Counted from the first letter of the stretch, positions 1 to 10,244 are shown. The stretch is 64,000 bases of DNA from Nelumbo lutea (GCA_022828595.1 JAKGHH010000002.1:67738383-67802382); one strand, 5' to 3'. Notes: a model not told the origin generated them from the letters alone. Made by a program: numbers and translations.

Positions 1-3
1 GCC

Positions 4-408
4 ATGCGGGAGGAGCGTGACTTGAAGAAGGTTCTGGAGGCCGAGATCATGGCTGAGAAGGAACTAGTGTGGTCTTTGAAGAACACACTGAAATCTACTA
101 AGGAGAAGCTGAAGGTATCTGAGAAGAAGAGACTCTCGACCAAGAGGCAGCATGAGGTTGTTGAGAAATGGGTAGAGGAGGCCGTAGAGGCCTAGAAGGA
201 GATCATGTATTGCTAGAAGACACTGGCTACTTATGGGGCTTTTGCATATCTGGAGGGCATTGAAGACACCAAGGCCCAGGTACATACTCTGATGCCCGAG
301 TTTGACATTAGCCAGTTGGGGTTCTTGCTTGAGCCAGAGACTGTGGGGTTGTACCAACCGTCGAGGTGCAACTGCCTGAGGGTCTGTCCGTTGGGGAGTA
401 GCTCGCGC
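4..408 (+). pseudogene. antisense accessory ORF of Gypsy-A, C-terminal part
   Basis: A Lys/Glu-rich coiled-coil frame is open from 4 to 195 and continues in the same frame past two stops (195 and 214) to about 408. The tail (LEGIEDTKAQVHTLMPEFD) resembles the matching part of the Gypsy-B accessory ORF at about 41.8 kb. It lies on the strand opposite to Gypsy-A pol. In Gypsy-B the upstream part of this ORF resembles the plant 'putative gypsy type transposon' (Transposase_28) domain; its function is unknown. Here the N-terminal part is outside the window. Family membership is inferred from position and partial similarity. Confidence 0.6.
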
Positions 409-1145
409 TAGTTCAAACAGATGAAGGGAATGACGAAGTTTGAAGGGTCATCCTTAGTTGCTCTCTTTTTTCTCTTTTTGTTTATAATTTTGTAAAGGGC
501 TTGGCCTCCCCCTTCTGAGGCCACTTTTTGTAAAGTTATATGGATGACATCAATGAAATACTCTTTTTGCATAACTTGTTTCTAATTTGTTCTTATGTTG
601 TTTTTTTTTGTTAGGGGCCGATGTCCCCTTCCGAGAAGTCACAAGTAGCGAAAAAGGTAGTGGCTTGTTACTTAAATGTTTTGCTTAGGAAACCAAGTTA
701 AGGGAGTCCAACAGAGACTGAGCTATGCTGCTGAGGGCTCAAGGCCCCTTTCCTTAGAAGGAAGGTGGCGAGTGCCTTAGTTCTCCTAGCTTGTTCTCTA
801 TCCCCATCAAGGTAGCTATGCCGAGGCCGAGTTGTGGTGCCGAGAGATTGGGGCGAGGCACATGCCTTAGCTTACCTGGCTTAGCCTTCATTGGGGATTT
901 TGGGGTGTGAGCCTATGGGAAGTCGAGGCTAAGGTCACAAAATGCTTATTGTTTTAGTGAAGTACTTAGTCAAATTTAGTATGTTTCTTCATGGTGGGCC
1001 AAAGTCTTTGGTCGATGCCACAGCCGAGGTGTATGGCCAAGGGGTCTTGGTAGTTGAGCGTAATCAGAACGTTTACACTAAAGCTGAAGCCAAGGGGGAG
1101 GAAGAACTTTGCACTTTTCATTGATATGCCTTCAAAAATTACAAC
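409..1145. other. spacer between convergent accessory ORF and pol of Gypsy-A
   Basis: Non-coding internal part of Gypsy-A, between the 3' end of the plus-strand accessory ORF and the 3' end of minus-strand pol. It starts with T-rich stretches and AATGAAAT-like signals (about 470-565) that could be the 3' end of the accessory transcript. The small plus-strand frame at 942-1124 has no recognisable domain. Confidence 0.5.
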
Positions 1146-1978
1146 TCATTGGTAGTACATTCGGAGGTTTTTAGAATTCCAAATACGAGGAATCGATTTT
1201 TCGTTCAAGTGTTCCAACCAAAAGGTGTCAGGGCTAATGACCTTCTTGACTCTGTAGGGACCTTCCCAATTGGGGCTGAGCTTTCCAACACCGGGCTCGA
1301 GCACCATGAATTTTTTGAGAACGAGGTCACCTTCTTTATAATGTTGTTCCTTTACTCAAGAATTGTAGTAGTGGGTGACACTTTGTTGATAGGTTACAAT
1401 CCTGAATTGATCATTCTCTCGGATGCTTTCCAGCAGGTCTAAATTATTTCTAAGTTTTTCATCATTCTCGACCTACTTGTACACCTCGTTCCGAAGCGTC
1501 GGCTGGCCGATCTCTGCTAGAATGACAACCTTGGTTCCTTAAGTTATGTTGAATGGGTCTCTCCTGTGGCGGTCTGAGGTGTTGTCTAGTAAGCCCATAG
1601 GACGCTGTATAACTCGTCGGCCCAGAGGCCTTTGGCTCCGTCTAACTTTGTCTTCAGTCCATCAAGGATTGTTCTATTGGTGACCTTATCCAAGCCATTG
1701 GTTTAGGGGTAGCCTATCAAAGTGTACTACTGCTTGATGTTGAGGTTGGTATACCATTCTTTGAACCTGGTGTCATCGAATTGCTTACTGTTGTCAATGA
1801 GGAGCATGTGGGGGATGCCGAAGCGGCAAATGATGTTCTTCCAAAAGAAATTCAGAATCATATTGGTCGTGATGGTAGCCAAGGGCTCCACTTTGACCCA
1901 CTTGGTTAAGTAATCAATTACGATGACAAGGTATTTCCTGTTCCCATTGGCTTGAGTGAAGGGGCTGAGGAGATCCAT
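1146..1978 (-). pseudogene. Gypsy-A integrase, core and C-terminal part
   Basis: Integrase inserts retrotransposon cDNA into the chromosome. The minus-strand frame starting at 1978 reads through a typical Ty3 rve core beginning MDLLSPF, with YLTKWVKVEPL and the FWKNIICRFGIPHMLLIDN region containing the second catalytic Asp. Further down, at 1441-1146, the frame reads as the integrase C-terminal region (KEGDLVLKKF, GKLSPNWEGPYRV), which ends at a TGA on minus at 1148-1146. Stops occur between the blocks, for example in the middle of the C-terminal block (near 1360). The N-terminal zinc finger is separated from this part by the solo LTR at 1985-2849. Confidence 0.85.
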
Positions 1979-1984
1979 TCCCCA

Positions 1985-2849
1985 TGTAGGACTGGGGCGT
2001 CAGGCTAAGTTAGAGGGTGGTCTCTTTGAAAGACGAAGGAGAGCTTCCAAGGGAAGCGAAGGGCTTCTCTTGGTACGGGATTCAAAAGAAAGAATGAAAG
2101 GGTCATAGGGATTCTAAGGTAGCAATAGTGAAATGCTCAAGATTCTAACGTGAGGAGGACCCTCTATTTATGAAGAAGATCTTGAGATCCTAAAAGGTAG
2201 GAGATGAGGATCTTTGCTCCATATAGGGAAAGTGAATATACTGTTCATTGGCAATTATTGGGTATGCCGCCTTGCATCGCCACATATCTCATGAAGATAT
2301 TCTCAAGGATCAGCTTTCCTTATCCCCGAGATCCCTCATTTGTCACGTGTGCTACTACCCTTTTAAGCACCTTGACTGATCCTACGTGGAGGCGATGAGA
2401 TCACCGTCCGAAGGTCAGTATTTGTTAATGCCTCATGGTGGTTTGTAAAGTACTTCGTTATAATGGGTTTGCGTGTGTTTGGGCACACACGGGCCTCACC
2501 TTGGGCTCGGTCCATTGTCCTCCCCGACCCGCTATCCAAAGCCAGTTTGTGAGTCGTGGGTTTATTGCACGTCATGGTAGGTGTGACTTCATCGTATGCA
2601 TAAGTGTGCTTGAATCTTTTGGATGGGCCTTTCAGAGGCTTGTTCCGATTTGGGTGCTTTCTGGTTTTGATGATCTACGGATTTATCATGGTTTTGCTTA
2701 ATACGTTGTAGGTTCATCGCGAAGATAGCAACAGATCATAAGTTTATCATAGCTTGGGGTAACTATAGGCTGCTTGTGAGTGCTTTTGTGGTATTACTCT
2801 CGATGTTGGAGCGTTCTTTTGGAGTCTACATGAGCTATACATGCTTACA
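1985..2849. mobile_element. solo LTR inserted in Gypsy-A integrase
   Basis: 865 bp starting TGTAGG and ending CTTACA, so the ends are short inverted repeats of the TG...CA type. It is flanked by the perfect 5-bp duplication CCCCA at 1980-1984 and 2850-2854. The host integrase frame reads ...PFAKWG on one side and WGMDLL on the other, so the insertion point is clear. There is no internal coding sequence, so it is a solo LTR left by recombination of a full element. The frames inside match nothing I know. Confidence 0.8.
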
Positions 2850-2854
2850 CCCCA

Positions 2855-4275
2855 TTTGGCGAAGGGCCGTGGACTGATAAGGGCTGAGAGGGTTGTGGAT
2901 GGTCGATAGGAGTTGTTGGAGTGTCTCTAGCATTGGTCACACTTATGCATTAGCTCGGCTGCGTCCTTCTATATGGTTGGCCAAAAAAACCCTTGGATCT
3001 CTCAAAGCACGTACTCACCCTCTTCCTGATGAAGGCATTGGAGGTAGGGTAAGGTAAAGGATTTTTTGTAAAGTTTATGTTCTAGCAAAGCATAGTGGGC
3101 TGCCTGCTATTAGACTCATCTTGCTTCATTTATGTTCGAGGGGAGTTGCTCATGCTGTAAGTAGGCAATGATAGGATCCATCCAACAGGGGTCGGCTTGC
3201 ACGAGGAGCACTTGAACTTCATCAATGCTGGGTCATGCTAGCTTCTCAACACAAATAGTGCGGCCGAGGGCTAGACCTGATGTGCTTGCCAATTTGGATA
3301 GGGCGTTGACCCTCATGTTCTTGACTCACGGAACTTATAGGAAGGGAAAGTGGTGAAAGTGGCGGGCAAGCTCTTGCACCTTGGCCAAGTACTTGGCCAT
3401 GTTGGATTCTTTAGCCTCGTACTCACCATTTACTTGGTTCACCACCAGTTGGGATTCACTAAAGATTTCAATGTGTTGGGCACGCACTGAGGTTTTTAGC
3501 AAGTTGCAATCTGACAAGCAGGGCTTCGTACTCAGATTCATTGTTGGAGGTCAAGAAGTTAAATCTCAATGCATACTCCACCTCATTGTCATCTAGAGAG
3601 AGGAGTATGAAGCCTGCACTCCACCAAGAAATCCACCAAGGGTTGCGCTTTGATTGTGAGCCCCGACTGGTATTGTAAGTCAAACTCAGCTAGCTCAATA
3701 GCCCATTTGGTTAGCCAACCTAAGGTCTTAGGCTTGGAGAGTACAAACTTGAGGGGTTGGCTGGTCAATACTATGATGTTTTGGGCTTGAAAGTATGGTC
3801 TGAGTTTCCTAGCTGAGACCACCAGGGCGAAAGCCAACGTCTCCACCTCAGGGTAGCGTGTCTTGGCATCGTAGAGGACCTTGCTGACATAATAGATAGG
3901 TCTCTGCACACCTCCTTCTCTCTCTAGAACAAAACTGACCGCCTCATCTCCGGTTGAGAGGTATAGGAGCAATGTGTCTCCTGGAATGAGCTGAGTTAGC
4001 AGAGAGGGTGAGGTGAGGTAAGACTTCAGTTCGTCAAAGGCTCATTGGCATTCTTCGGTCCACTAGAAGTCATTTAGTTTCTTGATGGCTCGGAAAATTG
4101 GTAGGTAGCGTTTAGCTGATTTTGGCATGAATCGGCTGATGACAACCACTCGACCAGTGAGCTTCTACGTCTCCTTGATAGATTGAGGTTGTACCATGTC
4201 TAGTATGGCCTGAACTTTCTTTGGGTTGGCTTAAATACCCCACTGTGTGACGACGAAGCCTAAGAATTGGTAAAC
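2855..4275 (-). pseudogene. Gypsy-A pol: RT thumb, RNase H, integrase zinc finger
   Basis: Minus-strand pol remnant. At about 4270-3975 the frame reads as RT connection sequence (LTGRVVVISRF, then AFDELKSYLTSPSLL). At 3972-3589 it continues as the RT/RNase H domain (VQRPIYYVSKVL, YPEVETLAFALVVSARKLRPYF). At 3683-3335 it reads as the RNase H half with NNESEYEALL and SQLVVNQVNGEYEAKE, which hold the usual acidic residues. At about 2990-2855 the integrase zinc-binding block appears (FFWPTI, then paired Cys, then PRPFAKWG). Several stops and at least two frame changes break it. Confidence 0.85.
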
Positions 4276-4862
4276 TTGGACTTGATCTCGGGTTGGGCCA
4301 GACCTGAACCTATGGTCTTAAGTCATAGTTTTGGGCTTTGGTTGACCCTTATCTAAACACAACCTGCCCACATTGCACTCCTATCCACGCCAATTCTACC
4401 CACATAACATGACAGTTATACATGGGGAACATGCACGGAAGTAGTGTTTTGTTGGTATGCGTGGGTCGAACTCTTGTGGATAGGAGATCAGGAATCGTTT
4501 AAAAAGGTACCCTTAGTCAAATTTGAAAAATGATATAGTCACATCCGATGGCATTAATTACATATATTTATGATCCACTTGAATTAAGACCAATTAGATT
4601 GATGTCATGGAATTAGGTCTTAAGTTGCCAATCATTTTTAACCCAACCTTCATCCCAAAGAAATAAAATTTGATCCATCTTCCACGTGCATAAATTATGT
4701 ACACATAGAGAAAGAAAATTGATCAAATTATAGCATATAAGTTATTTTTTTTTCTTTTTTCTTTTTATTTTGAATTCATTCACTTGCCAAATTAACATTT
4801 ATTTGCAAAAGAACACCAATAAATATACTGACCTAAATAACACTTTTCCAAGTCATACTTAT
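4276..4862. other. no gene recognised
   Basis: AT-rich spacer after the point where Gypsy-A homology stops. No coding frame, repeat pair or RNA signature was seen. Confidence 0.5.
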
Positions 4863-4870
4863 TGCATAAA

Positions 4871-5132
4871 TAGACCTGTTCATGGGCCGGGCTCGGGCTG
4901 GGCTTTTTCTTTTCATTTATAGGATTTCTTCAGGCTCAAGCCCGAGCCCGGCCTGACCAACGAGCCTACAACTTGGGCCCAAGCCCGACCCTCATAAAAA
5001 GCCCGAAGCCCGACCTAACAGAGGTTGAAATGTAGGGCGACTGAGTTCAATGGTGCCACGACTGGTGCCAGTGTTTGAGTTCGCCATCGCCGGTGCTTGA
5101 GTTCGTTGGTTCCTGAGAATATGTAGCAGTGC

Positions 5133-5219
<87 letters not shown>

Positions 5220-5521
5220 GGTGCCTGTGCACGCTTATCGCCTTTGAGACTGAGAACGGTGGCTGCTTGCCTGAATTCGTGCTAGTTCTTGAGAGTGAGA
5301 ATGAGGAGAGAAAGATAAAAAATGAAAAGAGGGAATAAAAAAAGGTTAATCGACTAGGGTTTACAATAAAATACAAAATGTTGGGCCGGGCTTTTATGAT
5401 AAATCCCAAGCCCGACCCATAAAATAGTCGAACTCAGGCTAAAGTTCATATTGCAAGCCCATCTGGGGGTCAAACCAGGTCGGGCTGGCCCATCAGGCTA
5501 CCCCGCCCATGAAAAGGTTTA
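4871..5521. mobile_element. non-autonomous hAT-type element 1
   Basis: 651-bp element flanked by the perfect 8-bp duplication TGCATAAA (4863-4870 and 5522-5529), the size made by hAT transposases. Terminal inverted repeats begin TAGACCTGTTCATGGGCCGG on the left and TAAACCTTTTCATGGGCGGG as read inward from the right. Subterminal GC-rich GGGC/CCGGGCT blocks repeat in both orientations. There is no transposase; the inner part holds a long (GA)n tract. The same family occurs at 37591-38459. Confidence 0.9.
5135..5216. repeat. (GA)n microsatellite
   Basis: About 41 uninterrupted GA units inside hAT element 1. It explains the long Arg-Glu and Leu-Ser frames on the two strands, which are not genes. 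Confidence 0.98.
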
Positions 5522-5529
5522 TGCATAAA

Positions 5530-5821
5530 TGCATTTACCCAAATAATTAACCTATCGCCAGAGTCTTCATAGAAGAGGAATTAGATAATTTTCCTTAAAA
5601 TAATAGGTGGAAGGCCACCAACTTGATCCCAAACCATTCCAAATATAACTATCACAAGATGCTTTTGTTTCAATCCTCACAAGATCTAATCATATAAATA
5701 TTGATTTCATACTTGGCATGTAAAATGGAGGAAATATCGTTTGTTTCTTAGATTTTAATAATTTAAAGAGAGATATTATGACCAATAGGAGAGGGTGTAA
5801 ACTACTAAACTAACACTAAAC
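5530..5821. other. possible promoter region of the PLAC8-family gene
   Basis: AT-rich sequence between hAT element 1 and the first GC-richer block upstream of the PLAC8-family gene. A TATA-like ATATAAATA lies near 5693. No other site could be supported, so promoter function is inferred from position only. Confidence 0.25.
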
Positions 5822-5943
5822 TAACACGGATAGACTTTTCAGCGGCAGCCAGCGGAACTCAACAACCATGTCCATGTGGCACAAGATCAAGCTGTGTTCA
5901 TACTGCACAAAGTGCTGGGAGAAGTCAGCTTACTACAGCACAG
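5822..5943 (+). other. possible untranslated first exon of the PLAC8-family gene
   Basis: A GC-richer block that ends in a good splice-donor match, CACAG|GTAGGT, after 5943. Candidate acceptors upstream of the coding start are GTGTGCAG|GA at about 7346 and a T-rich tract ending GAGCAG at about 7558. A 5' leader intron of about 1.4-1.6 kb is therefore plausible. Only RNA evidence can decide, and no coding potential was seen in the block. Confidence 0.3.
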
Positions 5944-6133
5944 GTAGGTTGCAGGTTCGTCGGTTCTTCTCCTTTCCGGTGTCAACTTATTACGTGTCCA
6001 TCACGTTCACAGGGTTATCCAGCCGTTAATTTCAGTTTTTTTACTTGTCGAGAATTTTGAAGTTCTCTTATGTTATGGTGCCACAGTGTCTTCACTTTCC
6101 TCGAGAATATCTTCTACCTTTTGCATTTGACAG

Positions 6134-6330
6134 CAAGATCCCTCGTAGGTGCCAACCGCTGACTGGCTCAGTTAGTAAAGTAAGATCCCTCGCTGGTTGT
6201 AGCGGAGACTCGGGAATTCCGCCTACACCACTCGAGGGTGGGGTTATCAGTTATGGTTTATGGATGGATTTGGGGAGGGGCCTCCGTTGTTTGGTCCCAT
6301 GAACCCAAAAAATAAAAGGAAAAGGGAGTT
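6134..6330 (+). mobile_element. possible tRNA-derived SINE remnant
   Basis: TGGCTCAGTTAGTAAAG at about 6163 matches a tRNA-type A box. About 40 bp later a weaker B-box-like GACTCGGGAATTCC follows, and an A-rich stretch (AAAAAATAAAAGGAAAAG) ends the unit near 6325. AAGATCCCTCG occurs twice, 46-47 bp apart. The whole lies in what may be the leader intron of the PLAC8-family gene. No target duplication was found, so this is tentative. Confidence 0.3.
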
Positions 6331-7346
6331 CATATTTTTTCAGGCTCTCATCAGCCGGTGTATCTATCCATCAAAGTCCCTAGATGTATTTGTAACTGTA
6401 AGCGTTTTATTTTCTTTTTTTAAGTTATAGTTTTTTTTATTTTTTTGAATTTCCTTAGTGGTTCGACCATAAACTTCATTTTTTTTTTCTTTTGCAGCCG
6501 TTTTTTGATAGATTTCAGTTTTACGATCATTTTGAACTAAATTGCTTGATTTGGATGGTTTCTATTGAACAGCATATCATATGAGATGTGAGATGAATAC
6601 GACTTCAGGGTTTCGAAATTTGGTTATAGGGGCTTACCAGTAACTATATGGAACTAGATTTCTCCTACCCTTTTCACTTTATTCGGTTGAAATGGGTATA
6701 ATATTGGTTTCCTTGAATTTCACGTATTCTCAAGTTCTGTTGTTTATGGACTAAATTGTAAATTCATCAGTCTAGCTATCACAAAAAGATTCACCAGTCT
6801 AACGTGTTTTTTGATCAGAATATGAACCGGAAAGAAGTTTGAGGCTTTGAATACCTTCTAAATTACACTTTATGGATTTCTTTTGGTACCTTATTCAATA
6901 CTAGATTATTTGCTTTGTTTTTGGGTTATGCTCAGAATTTAAACAAAGATTTGTACAGTTACACTTTTATTTTGTTTGTATCTTACCCTTTTCTGGCTTG
7001 AGTTTGTAGGGAAACCTGCTACTCTTGAATTCCCCCCATGTTTTGATCTGATTTGGTTAAAATTTCCATTGGAGAAGTGAAGGATGTATTTACACGCATT
7101 TTCATCTTATTACTAGCACATTTTGATATTCCTTGTACATATAATGTAACGGAATCACACTTTTGGTCTTGAATCACTAGAGGCTGAGTTTTCCTTTCCC
7201 TGTATCCTGTCTTACTAGGAGTTATATTCCATTTCCTTTTATGAAGAATTTTTTGCTTCACTTCTTTGAGTTTTAATAGTTTTCTTTAGCTCTCATGATA
7301 GAAATACCAATTGAGCCTGCTATTTGGGGTTTTGGGATGTGTGCAG
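6331..7346 (+). other. probable leader intron sequence, no gene
   Basis: T-rich sequence without a coding frame, between the donor-like site at 5943 and the acceptor-like GTGTGCAG at about 7346. Its T-richness on plus suits a plant intron, but this is inference. Confidence 0.35.
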
Positions 7347-7497
7347 GACCCTGACAATGATTATGGGAGTAGAGGTTCAGCTTTTTGTCACAATCCAAGG
7401 AGAAAATGATGAATTGTAGCACAAGTTTTTGATCTCATAGTTGTTCCTGGGTGTTCTGTTAAAGGACAGAAAACAGCAAAGGTTTATACAATTTGAA

Positions 7498-7594
7498 ATT
7501 GAGGTTCTTTGTATCAACGGAACTTTCTTTTCTTTTCTTTTCTTTTTTTTTTGAGCAGCATTGTATCAATTGAGGTTCTTTGTATCAAGGGAAC
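7498..7594. repeat. 26-bp direct repeat around a 45-bp T-rich insert
   Basis: The 26-bp sequence starting ATTGAGGTTCTTTGTATCAA occurs at 7498-7523 and again at 7569-7594 with one mismatch. The spacer (7524-7568) is TTTTC repeats plus a T run ending GAGCAG. The layout looks like a tiny poly(A)-tailed insertion on minus with its target duplication, or a local tandem duplication. The T tract also makes a good splice acceptor at 7558. Confidence 0.8.
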
Positions 7595-7619
7595 CTGGAA
7601 ATTCCCAATTATCTCAATA

Positions 7620-9335
7620 ATGATTTCAGCTAGTTATGGGAAGGGAACAGAGGAAGTTCAGGAAGAACTAGGCTCAAGTCCAATCTCAAATGGTTCTAAA
7701 GGAATGGCCAGAGTCCCATTTCACATGTCATCATCTCAAAAAGGACTGCTAGGCCAAGAAAACCCTCAAAAAGGGTCTCCAGATGTTTCAACGGCTCTTC
7801 CTAGTAGAGTAGGGATCCTGAAATTTGGTTCAACTGGTCTTTTGGCTTCTCCATCAGCTAAATTCCTGCAAATTGCTGAGGAAAGAGATGAAGTTTCACG
7901 TTCAGTTCCTTCTTCTACTAGCCAAGGTTCCCAAAATCGTTTTAATTTGGTCTTTGTTCAGAAAATTGATTGGGCATCTCTGAGGAAAATCTGCAAAGAG
8001 TGGATCAGAAATCCATTAAATTTGGCCCTTCTTGTTTGGATCACCTGTGTTGCTGTCTCTGGTGCTATCCTCTTCCTCGTCATGACTGGAATGTTGAACA
8101 ATGTCCTACCAAGGAAATCCCAGAGAGATGTCTGGTTTGAAGTCAATAATCAAATCCTCAATGCCCTCTTTACACTTATGTGCCTTTACCAACATCCTAA
8201 GCGGTTCCACCACCTAGTGCTTTTATTCAGATGGCGACCAGGGGATATCTCTAGACTCAGAAAGATTTACTGCAAAAACGGAACTTATAAACCCCACGAA
8301 TGGGCCCATATGATGGTTGTTGTTGTTCTACTCCATGTGAACTGTTTTGCTCAGTATGTCCTGTGCAGCCTTAACTTAGGATATAGGAGATCTGAGCGAC
8401 CTGCTATAGGAGTTGGTCTTTGCCTTTCTATTGCAATTGCAGCACCTGCAACTGCTGGACTCTACTCAATTCTTAGCCCTCTTGGAAAGGAATACGAATC
8501 TGAAATGGATGAGGAAGCATATGTTCAGATTATCACTAGCTCCCCAAGAAACAAGTCATTAGAGAAGAGATTCTCATTTGCATCAAGAAGCGAGGAAAGG
8601 GTTGTTGAGAATAACCCTCAGTGGAGAGGTGGGTTGTTTGATTTCTGGGATGACATCTCTCTGGCATATCTCTCATTTTTCTGTAGTTTTTGCGTCTTTG
8701 GGTGGAACATGGAGAGACTTGGGTTTGGAAATATGTATGTTCACATTGCGACTTTTCTTTTATTTTGTATGGCTCCTTTCTGGATTTTCAACCTGGCTGC
8801 AGTTAATATTGACAATGAAGTTATTAGGGAGGCATTGGGGGTGACAGGGATCGTGCTTTGTGTATTTGGTTTGCTGTATGGGGGCTTCTGGAGGATCCAG
8901 ATGAGGAAGAAGTTCAAATTACCTGATAATGGCTTCTGTTGTGGTAAGCCAGCAGTGATTGATTGTGCACAGTGGCTTTTCTGTTGTTCATGCTCTCTTG
9001 CTCAGGAAGTTAGGACAGTAGATTTTTATGATATTGTGGAAGATAAATTATATAAAAGGCAAACTGAAGAGGGTTACCGGACAACACCTTGTGAAGTTGG
9101 CTCTTTTCAGTCCACTTCTGGCTCAATTTCTCTGCTTCAGAACAACTCTAGTCCATCAAAGCCTAGGACGGAAAGCTCATCAAGTCTGAGTGGAATTTCA
9201 AAAGAATATTATAATCCTGACATGCGGCTATTCATGGTTGAGGAAGAGTCTTCTACAAAAGGTACAGACAACACAATGTCACCTCCTGTATCTTCATTGG
9301 TACAAAGAGATGATAATCAACAATGTCCTGTTTGA
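7620..9335 (+). CDS. PLAC8/DUF2985-family membrane protein
   Basis: Uninterrupted 571-codon frame, the only convincing host gene here. Residues 1-115 are a Ser-rich, probably cytosolic N-terminus. Hydrophobic segments lie near 133-158, 228-250, 261-285, 347-362, 373-395 and 407-424. The PLAC8 Cys-rich block follows at about 439-466: FCCGKPAVIDCAQWLFCCSC, then SLAQEVRT. A Ser-rich tail closes the protein. Plant homologues combining DUF2985 with PLAC8 are multi-pass membrane proteins of poorly defined role. Other PLAC8 proteins affect organ size or metal transport, which need not apply here. The frame is open from an earlier ATG at 7509, but those 37 codons cross a T-rich tract ending GAGCAG, a likely splice acceptor, and read as low-complexity Phe/Leu. 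I therefore prefer the ATG at 7620 (MISASYGKG). Confidence 0.93.
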   Translation: MISASYGKGTEEVQEELGSSPISNGSKGMARVPFHMSSSQKGLLGQENPQKGSPDVSTALPSRVGILKFGSTGLLASPSAKFLQIAEERDEVSRSVPSSTSQGSQNRFNLVFVQKIDWASLRKICKEWIRNPLNLALLVWITCVAVSGAILFLVMTGMLNNVLPRKSQRDVWFEVNNQILNALFTLMCLYQHPKRFHHLVLLFRWRPGDISRLRKIYCKNGTYKPHEWAHMMVVVVLLHVNCFAQYVLCSLNLGYRRSERPAIGVGLCLSIAIAAPATAGLYSILSPLGKEYESEMDEEAYVQIITSSPRNKSLEKRFSFASRSEERVVENNPQWRGGLFDFWDDISLAYLSFFCSFCVFGWNMERLGFGNMYVHIATFLLFCMAPFWIFNLAAVNIDNEVIREALGVTGIVLCVFGLLYGGFWRIQMRKKFKLPDNGFCCGKPAVIDCAQWLFCCSCSLAQEVRTVDFYDIVEDKLYKRQTEEGYRTTPCEVGSFQSTSGSISLLQNNSSPSKPRTESSSSLSGISKEYYNPDMRLFMVEEESSTKGTDNTMSPPVSSLVQRDDNQQCPV

Positions 9336-9765
9336 ATTGCAATGTATTCTGCAATATACATGATGTTGTGCAGAGATATACTTAAGATAAGTGTTTTGAA
9401 TTAATCTCTCTTATTTCCTTAGTTAGACATTCTTCATGTTTTTGCTACAATACACCTGTGGTAATTGCGAGTATTTCCACCTCTTGACCCTCACCTGTTT
9501 GGTTTTTGACAAGCTTCCTTATTTCAAGGATATATTGTTCCTTGAGTAATTATCTGTAGGAACATACCTGTTTCAAATGGTTAAGATAATTTCTTTTGGG
9601 CATCAAAACTTGGCAATTGCATTGTTCTGTAGGTCAACCATGGTTTCATTTGAGTACTTAAAGAAAAATTAACTGAAACGCTCTGAAGTTTCCTGTGTGT
9701 TTTCGATAGTTTTTTTTGAAGAAGGTAAGGTAATGTATTAATCCGCAAAAAGTATGAAAATATAC
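9336..9765 (+). other. 3' untranslated region of the PLAC8-family gene
   Basis: AT-rich sequence after the TGA stop, with T-rich and AATATA/AATTAA-like stretches that could direct polyadenylation. The real cleavage site cannot be chosen from sequence alone. No other gene was seen. Confidence 0.5.
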
Positions 9766-10014
9766 AATCAGCCCAGATCCCTTACAATGAATGACTTTTT
9801 ATTTTTTAATTTTTTATTTTTTTAAGAAGCCCAAGTATACCGGCCATTCTTCCTGTTGTCTCCCATGAGATCATTGACTCAGCTTAGCAAGGCTAGGAGT
9901 GTAGTTGACTCATAATCATAGGGTCAACTCAGAGTTATGTTACAATTTTAGAGCTTTACAGAATATGATTACATTGGATTATAGAATCAGCCCAGATTCC
10001 TGTACAATGCATGA

Positions 10015-10069
<55 letters not shown>

Positions 10070-10244
10070 AGCCCAAGTATACTGACCATTCTTCCTGTTG
10101 TGTCCCATGAGCTCATTGACTCAGGTTTTGACTCAGCTCAGCAAGGCCAGGAGTGTAGTTGACTCATAATCATAGGGTCAACTCAGATCTCAGAGTTATG
10201 TTACACTTTTAGAGTTTTACAGAATATGATTACATTGGATTATA
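9766..10244. repeat. tandem duplication of about 220-260 bp
   Basis: Copy 1 (9766-9984) and copy 2 (9985-10244) both start AATCAGCCCAGAT and end with ACATTGGATTATA. Both hold a T tract followed by AAGAAGCCCAAGTATAC and, later, GTTGACTCATAATCATAG. Copy 2 is longer because its T run is expanded and it has a small extra GACTCAG block. It directly follows the 3' region of the PLAC8-family gene. Confidence 0.9.

Larger units (their letters stand above)
1..4275 (-). mobile_element. Gypsy-A, truncated Ty3/gypsy retrotransposon
   Basis: Decayed LTR retrotransposon with its coding strand on minus. Going down in coordinate, the reverse-transcriptase thumb and RNase H (4275-3335), the zinc-binding start of integrase (about 2990-2855) and the integrase core and C-terminus (1978-1146) appear in the family order. 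The 5' half (gag, protease, most of RT) and both LTRs are missing: homology fades near 4275, and the 3' end lies left of the window. At 1-410 an accessory open frame runs on the opposite strand, as in Gypsy-B at 41.5-43.5 kb, so the two belong to one family. Stops and frameshifts make it inactive. Confidence 0.85.

Noticed and set aside
5047..5409. Frames of 120 and 69 codons on opposite strands
   Set aside because: They are made by the (GA)n tract of hAT element 1 and code for Leu-Ser or Arg-Glu repeats.
7509..7619. Upstream ATG adding 37 codons with a signal-peptide-like Phe/Leu stretch
   Set aside because: The stretch is the translation of a T-rich tract that ends like a splice acceptor and lies in a duplicated insert; the ATG at 7620 suits the family better.
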